A stretch of 8,974 nucleotides of DNA, from the NCBI GenBank assembly GCA_020354155.1, contig CP070644.1:830560-839533 (forward strand), in the 5' to 3' direction. This stretch comes from Nitrospiraceae bacterium (GTDB lineage: Bacteria; Nitrospirota; Thermodesulfovibrionia; UBA6902). This document shows, piece after piece, positions 1 through 6,147 of this stretch. The position numbers and the translations under genes are program-made. Under the pieces are notes generated by a model, which saw only the letters and a list, made by a program, of their open reading frames with translations, had not been told where the DNA came from and did not search any database. Numbering within the stretch: position 1 is the stretch's first letter; each line of letters starts with the position of its first letter.

Positions 1-368
1 CCGTCTTCTTTCATGGTCTCGATCTTTTTTAATTTTGAAATTCCCTGCTTGATGGTCTTGTAATTTGTGAGCATGCCCCCCAGCCAGCGCTGGTTCACGT
101 AGAAGGCACCACACTTCTGCGACTCATCGATAATAACGTCCTGTGCCTGTTTTTTTGTGCCTACAAAAAGAATCGTTTCCCCTCTGCTTGAGAGATCTTT
201 GACGAAATTGTACGCGGTTTCAAACATCTTGACTGTTTTCTGAAGGTCAATAATGTAGATGCCATTGCGCTGACCAAAGATATACTTTTTCATTTTTGGG
301 TTCCAGCGCTTCACCTGATGACCAAAGTGGACACCAGCCTCCAGAAGCTCCTTCATTGTTACTACCAT
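1..368 (-). CDS. rpsB: 30S ribosomal protein S2, N-terminal half (runs off the window)
   Basis: Ribosomal protein S2 binds the small subunit late in assembly, near the junction of head and body, and helps recruit S1. The 122 codons seen here match the S2 family throughout. [11 protein letters not shown] lies at residues 8-18, followed by [20 protein letters not shown] at 21-40, [11 protein letters not shown] near 66-76, and [15 protein letters not shown] near 92-106. A full S2 is about 240-260 residues, so roughly half is missing at the left edge. The first ATG (368-366) is chosen because GAGGAGGT (381-374) sits 5 nt upstream. A second ATG at codon 5 would be too far from it. The neighbour usually found downstream, tsf, would lie outside the window. 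Identification is very secure. Confidence 0.98.
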   Translation of the reverse strand, partial: MVVTMKELLEAGVHFGHQVKRWNPKMKKYIFGQRNGIYIIDLQKTVKMFETAYNFVKDLSSRGETILFVGTKKQAQDVIIDESQKCGAFYVNQRWLGGMLTNYKTIKQGISKLKKIETMKED

Positions 369-398
369 AGAATACCTCCTCAGTTTTTCCTCCGCCCT

Positions 399-441
399 TT
401 CTTGCTGCATCCTGGCCGTTCAGGACACTGTTCAGCAAGAA
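399..441 (-). promoter_or_regulatory. Structured 5' leader of rpsB (possible S2 autoregulatory RNA)
   Basis: In the rpsB transcript CAGCAAGAA and TTCTTGCTG (399-407 with 433-441 in window coordinates) form a perfect 9-bp outer stem. Inside it TCCTG and CAGGA (410-414 with 421-425) form a second 5-bp stem with a 6-nt loop. An asymmetric internal loop of 7 and 2 nt separates the stems. The element ends about 18 nt before the Shine-Dalgarno sequence. rpsB leaders in gamma-proteobacteria are known to mediate feedback by S2. Whether this hairpin does the same here is inference, because the fold alone does not show it. Confidence 0.5.
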
Positions 442-506
442 GATTGGATGGGCGTGTGAATTTTGTTAAAATATCGAACAATCTTCCGGTTCGAAGTAGT
501 AATAAG

Positions 507-534
507 ATTATCATATGTAACCACCCCATTTCAA
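507..534 (-). promoter_or_regulatory. Predicted sigma-70-type promoter of rpsB
   Basis: On the minus strand TTGAAA (534-529) and GATAAT (512-507) are separated by 16 bp, each matching the consensus at 5 of 6 positions. Initiation would fall near 500, giving an rpsB leader of about 130 nt that includes the hairpin at 399-441. This is the best hexamer pair I found in the 325-bp stretch between rpsB and the lipoprotein gene. Confidence 0.55.
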
Positions 535-650
535 TAAATTTTCTCAATAGTTTGATTATGAGCGATATATTTATTTCAATGGATGGAGCAAAAGCAATAA
601 ACCTGTCTTGAGAAAATGCAGGGCAAAGTAACAACATATTTCCATGAGAA

Positions 651-659
651 TGATATAAT
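651..659 (+). promoter_or_regulatory. Extended -10 promoter of the small lipoprotein gene
   Basis: TGATATAAT is a perfect TGn-TATAAT extended -10 element. The best -35, ACAACA at 631-636 with a 17-bp spacer, is weak, as is common for extended -10 promoters. Initiation would be near 666, leaving a leader of about 28 nt that carries the GGAGGG ribosome-binding site (684-689). Confidence 0.6.
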
Positions 660-693
660 ACTTTGATTCTAAATTATAATTTTGGAGGGTACG

Positions 694-924
694 ATGAGAG
701 CGCTGACACATTGTTTTCTTCTATTCGTAACCGGAGTTTGCCTTGTTGCTGTACTGGCCTGCTCAACTGAAACAGGCAGTGATCTGTATAAGACAGCAGA
801 ATTTGAAGAGCTGCAAAATAACAAAGAGCATGCTATCCAGCTTTACGAGACAATCATAAAAAAATTCCCTGATAGTGACTATGCTGATAAGGCAAGGGAA
901 AAATTGGTTGAGTTGCAGAAGTAG
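694..924 (+). CDS. Small TPR-like lipoprotein (76 aa)
   Basis: The start is ATG 694 with GGAGGG (684-689) 4 nt upstream. An in-frame TTG at 682 would overlap that ribosome-binding site, so the shorter form is preferred. Residues 1-22 are a lipoprotein signal peptide with a hydrophobic core (8-21) and lipobox V-L-A-C, with the modified cysteine at 23. The mature part is only about 54 residues. It contains one helix-turn-helix unit of tetratricopeptide type: AIQLYETIIKKFPDS at 47-61, then YADKAREKL at 63-71. This resembles the repeats of BamD and the YbgF/CpoB family, but a single unit is far too short to be either. It is probably anchored to a membrane facing the cell envelope, and its partner is unknown. 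The gene converges on the flippase-like gene with a 9-bp gap. Confidence 0.8.
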   Translation: MRALTHCFLLFVTGVCLVAVLACSTETGSDLYKTAEFEELQNNKEHAIQLYETIIKKFPDSDYADKAREKLVELQK

Positions 925-933
925 GCGGTACTG

Positions 934-1959
934 CTACCCCTGCTCCTTTGAGGAAGCAAGTTCTTTAAAGGAAATATTGTCTCTGACGATGAAGATCGAC
1001 CCTACAGCAATAATAAAGCCCATCGCTACAAGCCAGGCGATAATGCCATAGCTTGCTGCCACGGCCTTCGACACTCCAAACACATCATGCAAAGCAACCA
1101 CACAGGCTGCCTGGAATGCACCAAGAAATCCCGGCGTGGGGAATAGTGAGATAAAAATCCCGATTGTCAAACTCACGACAAGGACTGACGTTACCATCGG
1201 AAGGTCTGTAATGCCGAAGGCCAGGTGAATGGGGTAATAGGTTAATATCATGGAAATCCATACCAGAAAGGAAAGAACAAGTGCCGCCAGAAATCCCTTT
1301 ACGTCTTTGAGAATGCTAAGCCCCTCTGTGAAGGACTGTACAATTCCAAAAATCTTTTCCCGCCATGTTTCAGGTAATGGCTTTGAGCAGAATTCAACAA
1401 TTTTCATTGCCCAGTCATTTTTATACTGAAGTAACACGGAAAAAAGAAAAATTCCCAGTGACCCTATAAAACTGACCCATCCAAATTTGATCATATACCC
1501 CATAAGTTTCTGGCTTTCTCCATTCTCTCCCTGCGCAAAGGTATCAGCACTGAAAAAGATAACACCCACCAGAAGCATCAGGAATAGAAGCATGTCAAAG
1601 AGACGCTCAACAAATATGGTTGCAAAGGCTGCGCTGAACGTGACATTTTCTTTTTTCCCAAGCAGATAAGCCCGTATGAATTCACCTGCCCTGGCCGGAA
1701 GAATATTGCCCATAAATCCGACCATCAGGGGAGAAAAAAGACGGGATGTTTTGACATTCTTTACTGAACTGACCAGATAGTGCCAGCGCATTGCTCTGAA
1801 AAGAAAGGTAATTGCAACGAGTAATACTGCTGGAATCAGATATATATATTTTACGGTCCTCAGTGCTTCCGTCAGATCTGCTATTGATACATTTTTGAAT
1901 GCATAATAGGAAGAGAGGGCAATAATGACAAGCCCAATGATAAGATGTTTTTTATTCAT
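934..1959 (-). CDS. Flippase-like integral membrane protein (lysylphosphatidylglycerol synthase TM / UPF0104 family)
   Basis: A 341-aa polytopic protein with about eight hydrophobic segments, roughly at 5-21, 39-55, 110-137, 157-177, 222-246, 255-274, 284-292 and 302-325. Family hallmarks are RAMRWHYLV (55-63), GNILPARAGEFIRAYLL (84-100), FVERLFD (116-122) and PTPGFLGAF (274-282). These identify the LPG_synthase_TM domain (TIGR00374-type), found alone in many bacteria or fused to the soluble aminoacyl-lipid transferase of MprF. That catalytic domain is absent here and the length is normal for the stand-alone form. The substrate is unknown; family members are thought to move lipids or glycolipids across the inner membrane. 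The ATG at 1959 has no clear Shine-Dalgarno sequence and lies about 14 nt from the predicted transcription start. It may be co-transcribed with the creatininase-family gene 78 bp upstream. Confidence 0.85.
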   Translation of the reverse strand: MNKKHLIIGLVIIALSSYYAFKNVSIADLTEALRTVKYIYLIPAVLLVAITFLFRAMRWHYLVSSVKNVKTSRLFSPLMVGFMGNILPARAGEFIRAYLLGKKENVTFSAAFATIFVERLFDMLLFLMLLVGVIFFSADTFAQGENGESQKLMGYMIKFGWVSFIGSLGIFLFSVLLQYKNDWAMKIVEFCSKPLPETWREKIFGIVQSFTEGLSILKDVKGFLAALVLSFLVWISMILTYYPIHLAFGITDLPMVTSVLVVSLTIGIFISLFPTPGFLGAFQAACVVALHDVFGVSKAVAASYGIIAWLVAMGFIIAVGSIFIVRDNISFKELASSKEQG

Positions 1960-1979
1960 AAAAAATAGGTTAGTTTTAT

Positions 1980-2009
1980 ATTATAGCTGTAAAATTACTT
2001 AGCAATCAA
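1980..2009 (-). promoter_or_regulatory. Predicted promoter of the flippase-like gene
   Basis: On the minus strand TTGATT (2009-2004) and a perfect TATAAT (1985-1980) are 18 bp apart. Initiation near 1973 would give a leader of about 14 nt with no recognisable ribosome-binding site before ATG 1959. The element lies in the 78-bp gap behind the creatininase-family gene, so the membrane protein may be expressed independently of it. Confidence 0.45.
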
Positions 2010-2012
2010 GTG

Positions 2013-2035
2013 AGCTGTCGATATTTCGGACGGCT
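2013..2035. repeat. Short hairpin between the creatininase-family and flippase-like genes
   Basis: AGCTGTC (2013-2019) can pair with GACGGCT (2029-2035) around a 9-nt loop. The plus-strand RNA has one G-U pair, while the minus-strand RNA has one C-A mismatch. It begins 2 bp beyond the creatininase-family stop codon. There is no T-tract after it on the minus strand, so it is at best a weak or Rho-assisted terminator, and chance is possible. Confidence 0.25.
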
Positions 2036-2037
2036 GC

Positions 2038-2757
2038 CTAAAATTTCTTATTCTCCACCATATCGAGGGTCTCGATTACTTTATGAGCAATCAATTCTAC
2101 TGCCTTTTCCCCTTTTTCTGTACTGGCTTTTTCAGGATTGCCCCAGACACCGCTGCGCCAGTATTTCAGTTTGTTTTTCGCAAGAAATGGTCTGGGCATG
2201 TTCGGGTAATCCTCTTTAGATCGTCCCCTGACAAGCTCCGGAGCAAGGGCCAGCACCATGGATGTCTCAAGTTCGCCGGCATGCGAATCATTGGGAGTAT
2301 CAGCAAGTTCTGCAAGTTCCTTATACAGGGTATCATAGGGTGAAAATACGGCTACATTGATACCGTTCAGTTCCTCAATGAGCTGTTCGCCTACTTCTTT
2401 CAATGCTGACATGTGAAGACCACCACCGTGCCCTGAAATAAGGAATATGTTTCGGAGTCCGTCCTTGTAGGACTCCCTGATCAGGTCACCTGCTATTCTT
2501 CGTAATGTGTCGGGAGTAATGCTTAGTGTCCCCGGATGCTGACGTGTTGTCGTACATACTCCGTAATACACTGGAGGAGCGAGAAAGACCTTTCTTTTTT
2601 TAACAACGCGCTTCAGAATTTCATAAATAATTAAGGTGTCCGTATTCAGGGGAAGATGATTGCCGTGCTCTTCCACGGTTCCAAAGGGAATGATCACCGT
2701 TTGTGTCTGTTTCAGGTGTCTTTTGAAATCCTTCATCGTCATATACTCAAGCAGCAT
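2038..2757 (-). CDS. Creatininase-family metal-dependent amidohydrolase
   Basis: A 239-aa protein of the creatininase superfamily, which includes creatinine amidohydrolase, the mycofactocin peptidase MftE and formamidopyrimidine deformylases. The metal-site motif GTVEEHGNHLPLNTD (26-40) supplies E29, H31 and D40. SGHGGG (108-113) supplies H110, and DSHAGELETS (157-166) supplies E162, so the dinuclear metal centre looks intact. The second motif is normally NGHGGN, and the terminal Asn is Gly here, which is unusual and may affect substrate binding. GGAGGT (2768-2763) lies 5 nt before the ATG, which fixes the start. No mycofactocin or creatine genes are nearby, so the substrate cannot be assigned. 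The protein is probably cytosolic, as no signal peptide is visible. Confidence 0.88.
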   Translation of the reverse strand: MLLEYMTMKDFKRHLKQTQTVIIPFGTVEEHGNHLPLNTDTLIIYEILKRVVKKRKVFLAPPVYYGVCTTTRQHPGTLSITPDTLRRIAGDLIRESYKDGLRNIFLISGHGGGLHMSALKEVGEQLIEELNGINVAVFSPYDTLYKELAELADTPNDSHAGELETSMVLALAPELVRGRSKEDYPNMPRPFLAKNKLKYWRSGVWGNPEKASTEKGEKAVELIAHKVIETLDMVENKKF

Positions 2758-2783
2758 AGGCTACCTCCAGGAATAATGTTCCC

Positions 2784-2834
2784 ATTATTATACATGAATT
2801 TTTTTCGTCAAAACTGTTCCTGATTCTGTATAAT
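2784..2834. promoter_or_regulatory. Divergent promoter region with overlapping -35 elements
   Basis: On the minus strand TTGACG (2811-2806) is 16 bp from AATAAT (2789-2784), for the creatininase-family gene. On the plus strand TCGTCA (2805-2810) is 18 bp from a perfect TATAAT (2829-2834), for the unknown gene at 2875. The two -35 hexamers occupy almost the same bases. Two polymerases therefore could not bind at once, which suggests mutually exclusive transcription. A TATAAT at 2792-2787 on the minus strand is only 13 bp from TTGACG and is less well spaced. Confidence 0.5.
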
Positions 2835-2874
2835 TTAAGATATAGCATCTCACAACGAAGAACGGGGACAGATT

Positions 2875-3294
2875 ATGAAAACTGCTAAAGATAAAAGTAT
2901 AGTGCGCAAGACGATAACCTGGGAAGAAAGGAGCGGGTTTCTTCAATTCCTGTCCTCCGTTCCTGACAGAGTGCGTACCTTTAATCAAAGCTTTGAGTTC
3001 TGCATTGAGAATCTTTCCCCGCTGCCGCTGGATATAGATGGTGATACTGAAATCCCCTTGCAGGTAGGATTTGTGTTGAAGAGAAACAATCCCTTACTGC
3101 CTGAATTGCAGTATTGTCTCTATTCAGTCCTGAAAGAGAAAATGCTCTACGGATATATCGGCCTGTACAGAAATGGCAGTCTGACAACACTGAAAGAGCT
3201 CAAACCGATTAGAGATTTTCATAAGGGAGAGGCCGTGCTGCATGGCTGGCTCACTCAGCTTGTGAGAGCATCCTGCGAAAAGATAACACTCTGA
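2875..3294 (+). CDS. Unrecognised 139-aa protein
   Basis: I do not recognise this family. The protein is soluble-looking, with no signal peptide, membrane segment or obvious nucleotide- or metal-binding motif. A basic N-terminus (residues 2-19) leads into a mixed alpha/beta pattern: an amphipathic stretch at 20-38, and strand-like SFEFCIENL (39-47) and IPLQVGFVLKR (60-70). Then come a probable helix at 76-90, strand-like MLYGYIGLYRNG (90-101), and a C-terminal helix around 118-134. Cysteines are at 43, 81 and 134. The ATG follows a promoter and a weak GGGGA ribosome-binding site about 9 nt upstream. It is the first of three plus-strand genes, 56 bp ahead of the RNase Z-like gene, and divergent from the creatininase-family gene. 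Codon use resembles its neighbours, so it is likely a real gene. Confidence 0.7.
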   Translation: MKTAKDKSIVRKTITWEERSGFLQFLSSVPDRVRTFNQSFEFCIENLSPLPLDIDGDTEIPLQVGFVLKRNNPLLPELQYCLYSVLKEKMLYGYIGLYRNGSLTTLKELKPIRDFHKGEAVLHGWLTQLVRASCEKITL

Positions 3295-3334
3295 ATCCTG
3301 GCAATTCCACTTTTTATTTTCAGTAGATCTGCAT

Positions 3335-3340
3335 TAAAAT
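3335..3340 (+). promoter_or_regulatory. Possible -10 element of the RNase Z-like gene
   Basis: TAAAAT lies 10 bp before ATG 3351 in an AT-rich gap with no Shine-Dalgarno sequence. No good -35 is seen. If used, initiation near 3347 would give an almost leaderless mRNA. Alternatively the gene is simply read through from the 139-aa gene 56 bp upstream. Confidence 0.3.
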
Positions 3341-3350
3341 ATTCCTTATT

Positions 3351-4097
3351 ATGAAATTAACTGTGTTAGGAAGCGGGACATGCGTACCTTCACTGCAGAG
3401 AAATGCCTCAGGGTACCTTATAAAAGAAAGCGGACATCAGATCCTGGTTGACTGCGGGAGCGGCACCCTGTTACAGCTTGAAAAGTCAGGAAACAGCTAT
3501 AAGGATGTAGACGCCGTCTTTATAACTCACAGTCACCCGGACCACTTTGCAGACCTCTTGCCTCTCTTGCATGCCCTTCTTTATGCGCCAAATTTCCACA
3601 GAGAGAAAGATTTTCAAATCTTTGCTCCTCATGCATTCAGAAAATATTATGACCAGGCAATAGCTTCAATTCTTGGAACCCCGGACCGGTTCAGGATAGT
3701 TCTCAATGAAGTTCAGCAGACAATGAATTGCGGGCCGGTTCTTGTGCGCAGCATAAAGACCGTTCATTCAGCAGACAGTGTCGCCTATCGTTTTGAATGC
3801 GGCGGCAAGGCCATTGTCCTTACCGGTGATGCAGATTATGACCAGGGTATCATTGCTCTCGCCAGCGGTGCTGATATCTTAATAACTGACTGCTCATTTC
3901 CTGATGCCCTGAAAGTACCGGGGCACATGAGTGCGAAAGAATGCGGACGCGTGGCAGCACAAGCACATGCAAAACAGCTCATTCTCTCGCACCTTTACCC
4001 TGCAGATACTCCCGACATTGACAGAGTGACCGAGGCAGCAGAATATTTTAACGGCTCAATACGGCTCGCAGAAGACCTCATGGTGATTGAACTTTAA
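3351..4097 (+). CDS. Metallo-beta-lactamase-fold hydrolase, RNase Z-like
   Basis: A 248-aa single-domain protein that starts with the typical MKLTVLGSGTCVPS strand. It contains the zinc motif THSHPDH (59-65: H60, H62, D64, H65). H139, D160 in LTGDADY (157-163) and H214 in LSHLYP (212-217) complete the usual metal ligands. GHMSAKECGR (191-200) corresponds to the catalytic-histidine HST/HLS region of tRNase Z. It is shorter than bacterial RNase Z (about 300-330 aa), and I see no glycine-proline-rich exosite arm that clamps the tRNA elbow. tRNA 3'-end processing is therefore possible but not assured; another phosphodiester or cyclic-nucleotide substrate would fit the fold. The start has no Shine-Dalgarno sequence. 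It lies between the 139-aa gene and the HDAC-like gene on the same strand. Confidence 0.88.
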   Translation: MKLTVLGSGTCVPSLQRNASGYLIKESGHQILVDCGSGTLLQLEKSGNSYKDVDAVFITHSHPDHFADLLPLLHALLYAPNFHREKDFQIFAPHAFRKYYDQAIASILGTPDRFRIVLNEVQQTMNCGPVLVRSIKTVHSADSVAYRFECGGKAIVLTGDADYDQGIIALASGADILITDCSFPDALKVPGHMSAKECGRVAAQAHAKQLILSHLYPADTPDIDRVTEAAEYFNGSIRLAEDLMVIEL

Positions 4098-4109
4098 AAA
4101 TTGATGGAT

Positions 4110-4128
4110 CATTATATTTGTTATAATG
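4110..4128 (+). promoter_or_regulatory. Extended -10 promoter within an inverted repeat, for the HDAC-like gene
   Basis: TGTTATAAT (4119-4127) is a perfect extended -10 element. The same bases form the right arm of a perfect inverted repeat, CATTATA (4110-4116) and TATAATG (4122-4128), around TTTGT. TTGATG (4101-4106) could serve as a -35 with a short 15-bp spacer. Initiation near 4134 would give a leader of about 41 nt. The symmetry could be an operator or coincidence in AT-rich DNA. Confidence 0.5.
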
Positions 4129-4174
4129 CAATCATTAATATATATTTTGTTAACAAGTACAGGTCATGTATTAA

Positions 4175-5023
4175 ATGAAAATATTTTACTCACAAAAATG
4201 CCTTGAATATGGACAGCCCGGCCATCCTGAATCACCACAAAGGGTTGAGGCAACATACGGCTATCTGAGTGAGAAGGGGTATGAATTCGATGAACCAACC
4301 CTGTGCTCTGACAATGATATTTTACGTGCTCACTCTGAAAACCTGTTAAAGAGCGTTAAAAGCGAAAATTTTTTTGATTTTGATACTCCTGCCTTCAAGG
4401 GTATATATGATATTGCACGACTTTCTGCCGGGAGCGCAATAAATGCAGCTCTGCATTGTCTTGAGAAAAATGAAAGTGCTTTTTCACTCATGCGACCTCC
4501 CGGCCACCATGCTGCAAGGAACAGTCTTGGGGGCTTCTGCTATTTCAACAATATTGCCATTGCCTGCCTGAAGGCACAGGAGAAGGTACAGAAGATTGCT
4601 GTCGTGGACTTTGACTGTCACCATGGAAATGGCACAGAGGATATTTTTCTGGGCAAGGAAAATCTGCTTTACCTGTCTCTCCATCAAAGCCCTCTTTATC
4701 CCGGGACAGGCCTCAGGAGCAGGGGCAACTGCATGAACTATCCCCTTGATGCAAGCACATCGCCTGACCAGTTCCTGACAATCTTTGAAGATGGTTTAAA
4801 TGAAATTAAAAAGTTCAATCCCGACCTGTTGGCAATCTCAGCAGGATTTGACTCCTATAAGCTGGATCCAATAACAAACCTTACTCTTGAGAAACAAACC
4901 TATAACGAAATCGGCAGGCAGCTTGCTGCTATTCGAAAGCCTGCCTTTGCCATACTTGAAGGCGGATACAGTAAAGACCTCCCCGACTGCATCTATCAGT
5001 TTCTCTTAGGGCTGGAAGCATAA
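4175..5023 (+). CDS. Histone-deacetylase-superfamily amidohydrolase (class II-like / AcuC-AphA type)
   Basis: A 282-aa zinc-dependent deacetylase homologue. It has the N-terminal HPESPQRVEA motif (17-26) and MRPPGHHA (106-113), with the catalytic histidine pair H111-H112. GGFCYFNN (119-126) follows. VVDFDCHHGNGT (143-154) supplies zinc ligands D147 and H149, and ISAGFDSYKLDP (221-232) supplies the third ligand D226. EGGYS (262-266) carries the transition-state tyrosine Y265. The catalytic set is complete. The protein is somewhat shorter than the usual 300-340 residues. Bacterial members act on acetyl-lysine, acetylpolyamines or acetyl-CoA-synthetase-type targets; the substrate cannot be told here. 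The ATG is directly preceded by a stop (TAA) in the same frame, and only a weak AGGT lies upstream. A predicted promoter is at 4119-4127. Confidence 0.93.
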   Translation: MKIFYSQKCLEYGQPGHPESPQRVEATYGYLSEKGYEFDEPTLCSDNDILRAHSENLLKSVKSENFFDFDTPAFKGIYDIARLSAGSAINAALHCLEKNESAFSLMRPPGHHAARNSLGGFCYFNNIAIACLKAQEKVQKIAVVDFDCHHGNGTEDIFLGKENLLYLSLHQSPLYPGTGLRSRGNCMNYPLDASTSPDQFLTIFEDGLNEIKKFNPDLLAISAGFDSYKLDPITNLTLEKQTYNEIGRQLAAIRKPAFAILEGGYSKDLPDCIYQFLLGLEA

Positions 5024-5057
5024 GATACATTATTTACTCAGTGCCCGGATCTTCACA

Positions 5058-5076
5058 GGTCTGTCATTTACAGGCC
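5058..5076 (+). terminator. Possible hairpin terminator after the HDAC-like gene
   Basis: GGTCTGT (5058-5064) pairs with ACAGGCC (5070-5076) around a CATTT loop, with one G-U pair in the stem. The downstream bases are C-rich rather than T-rich, so intrinsic termination is doubtful. It lies just upstream of the hisC promoter and could equally be a regulatory site. Confidence 0.3.
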
Positions 5077-5092
5077 CCGTCCCCCGCCCTTG

Positions 5093-5101
5093 TGGTATAA
5101 T
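5093..5101 (+). promoter_or_regulatory. Extended -10 promoter of hisC, placing transcription start at the ATG
   Basis: TGGTATAAT is a perfect TGn-TATAAT element. Its last base is 7 nt before the hisC ATG (5109), so the expected start of transcription is at or within a base or two of the initiation codon. No Shine-Dalgarno sequence is present upstream. A TTTACA at 5067-5072 is too far (23 bp) to be a standard -35. Confidence 0.55.
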
Positions 5102-5108
5102 TCCACGA

Positions 5109-6125
5109 ATGGATATCAGAAAATTAGTAAAACCGAATGTTCGGGCGCTGAAGGCCTACCAGGCAGAAGAGGTTCCCTGCAAGGTTAAGCTTGATGCAAA
5201 TGAGAGTCCCTACGGATTCACTGTCCTGAAAAATGTAAAAACAAACAAATACCCTGATCCCGAGGCAAGGGATTTAAGAAGGTTGATTGCAAAAGATCTC
5301 AGGGTAAGTCCGGAAAACATACTGCACGGCAATGGCTCCGACGAGCTGATCTATAATCTCATTACTACCTTTGGGGGGCCTGTCCTCTATCCTACGCCGA
5401 CCTTTACCATGTATGGAATTATTGCCCAGGCTCTGGGCGAACAACATATAGGCATTGCCCTTGATGCAGATTTTGATCTGAATATACGGGGCATGCTCAC
5501 AGCGATGAAAAAAACCAAGGCAAAACTCATTTTCTTGAGCTCTCCCAATAACCCGACAGGAAACAGTTTCTCTGCTGAGAGGATGACTGAGATAATAAAA
5601 AAGTCCAGAGGACTGGTTGTCGTTGATGAAGCGTATCAGCCGTTTTCCAGCAGAAAATCCTTTGTCCCTCTTCTGAAAAAAAACAGGAATCTTATTGTGC
5701 TCCGGACATTAAGCAAGATTGGTCTTGCTGGATTGCGAACCGGTTTTATGGTGTCCCATGAGGATATCATCCAGGAGGTTAACAAAGTACGTCTGCCCTT
5801 TAACCTGAACTCCCTGTCTCAAAAAGTTGCAATTGACGCTCTCAAAAGAAGCAGCAGGCTGCGTTCCAATATTCGGTCCATTGTTTCAGAGCGGACAAGG
5901 CTATTCAGGGAGTTAAATAAAATGGAAGAGATACTGCCCTATCCCTCAGATGCTAATTTCATTCTCTTTCAGGTCAACAATGGCGACGCAGTGTTCAGGG
6001 CCCTTTTAAAGAAAGGCGTGCTTATTAGAAATATGAAGGGGATTGCCGACGGTTTTCTTCGCGTAACGGTAGGTACTCCCCGGGAAAATAATTTTTTCCT
6101 AAAAAATCTGAGACAAGTTTTATAA
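5109..6125 (+). CDS. hisC: Histidinol-phosphate aminotransferase
   Basis: HisC is a PLP-dependent class I/II aminotransferase. It converts imidazole-acetol phosphate and glutamate to histidinol phosphate and 2-oxoglutarate, the eighth step of histidine synthesis. The 338-aa protein shows KLDANESPYG (27-36), HGNGSDELI (73-81) and the PLP-contacting SSPNNPTG (144-151) with N148. VVDEAYQPF (171-179) carries D173 for the pyridine nitrogen. RTLSKIGLAGLRTGF (199-213) carries the Schiff-base lysine K203 and the phosphate-binding R210. FLRVTVGT (316-323) supplies the substrate-carboxylate arginine R318. The length is slightly below the usual 350-370. The N-terminus IRKLVKPNVRALKAYQAE is typical of HisC and supports ATG 5109, despite the missing ribosome-binding site. 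hisB, encoding the preceding step, follows after 98 bp. Confidence 0.95.
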   Translation: MDIRKLVKPNVRALKAYQAEEVPCKVKLDANESPYGFTVLKNVKTNKYPDPEARDLRRLIAKDLRVSPENILHGNGSDELIYNLITTFGGPVLYPTPTFTMYGIIAQALGEQHIGIALDADFDLNIRGMLTAMKKTKAKLIFLSSPNNPTGNSFSAERMTEIIKKSRGLVVVDEAYQPFSSRKSFVPLLKKNRNLIVLRTLSKIGLAGLRTGFMVSHEDIIQEVNKVRLPFNLNSLSQKVAIDALKRSSRLRSNIRSIVSERTRLFRELNKMEEILPYPSDANFILFQVNNGDAVFRALLKKGVLIRNMKGIADGFLRVTVGTPRENNFFLKNLRQVL

Positions 6126-6147
6126 TATCCTGACTGTTGTGAAAATC

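Noticed and set aside
318..611. A 97-codon plus-strand frame overlapping the start of rpsB
   Set aside because: It is antisense to a certain ribosomal-protein gene and its leader, with no ribosome-binding site and unconvincing composition.
380..637. An 85-codon minus-strand reading frame in the gap between rpsB and the lipoprotein gene
   Set aside because: It overlaps the predicted rpsB promoter and leader hairpin, has no clear ribosome-binding site, and its translation resembles no protein family.
682..693. TTG start adding four residues to the lipoprotein
   Set aside because: It would use codons that make up the ribosome-binding site of the ATG at 694, which gives a normal signal peptide.
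2038..2757. Assignment of the creatininase-family gene to a mycofactocin system (MftE)
   Set aside because: No mycofactocin precursor, radical SAM or associated genes are visible nearby, and the family is functionally broad.
2788..2988. A 66-codon minus-strand frame across the divergent promoter
   Set aside because: It overlaps both promoters and the start of the 139-aa gene, and lacks any sign of selection as protein.
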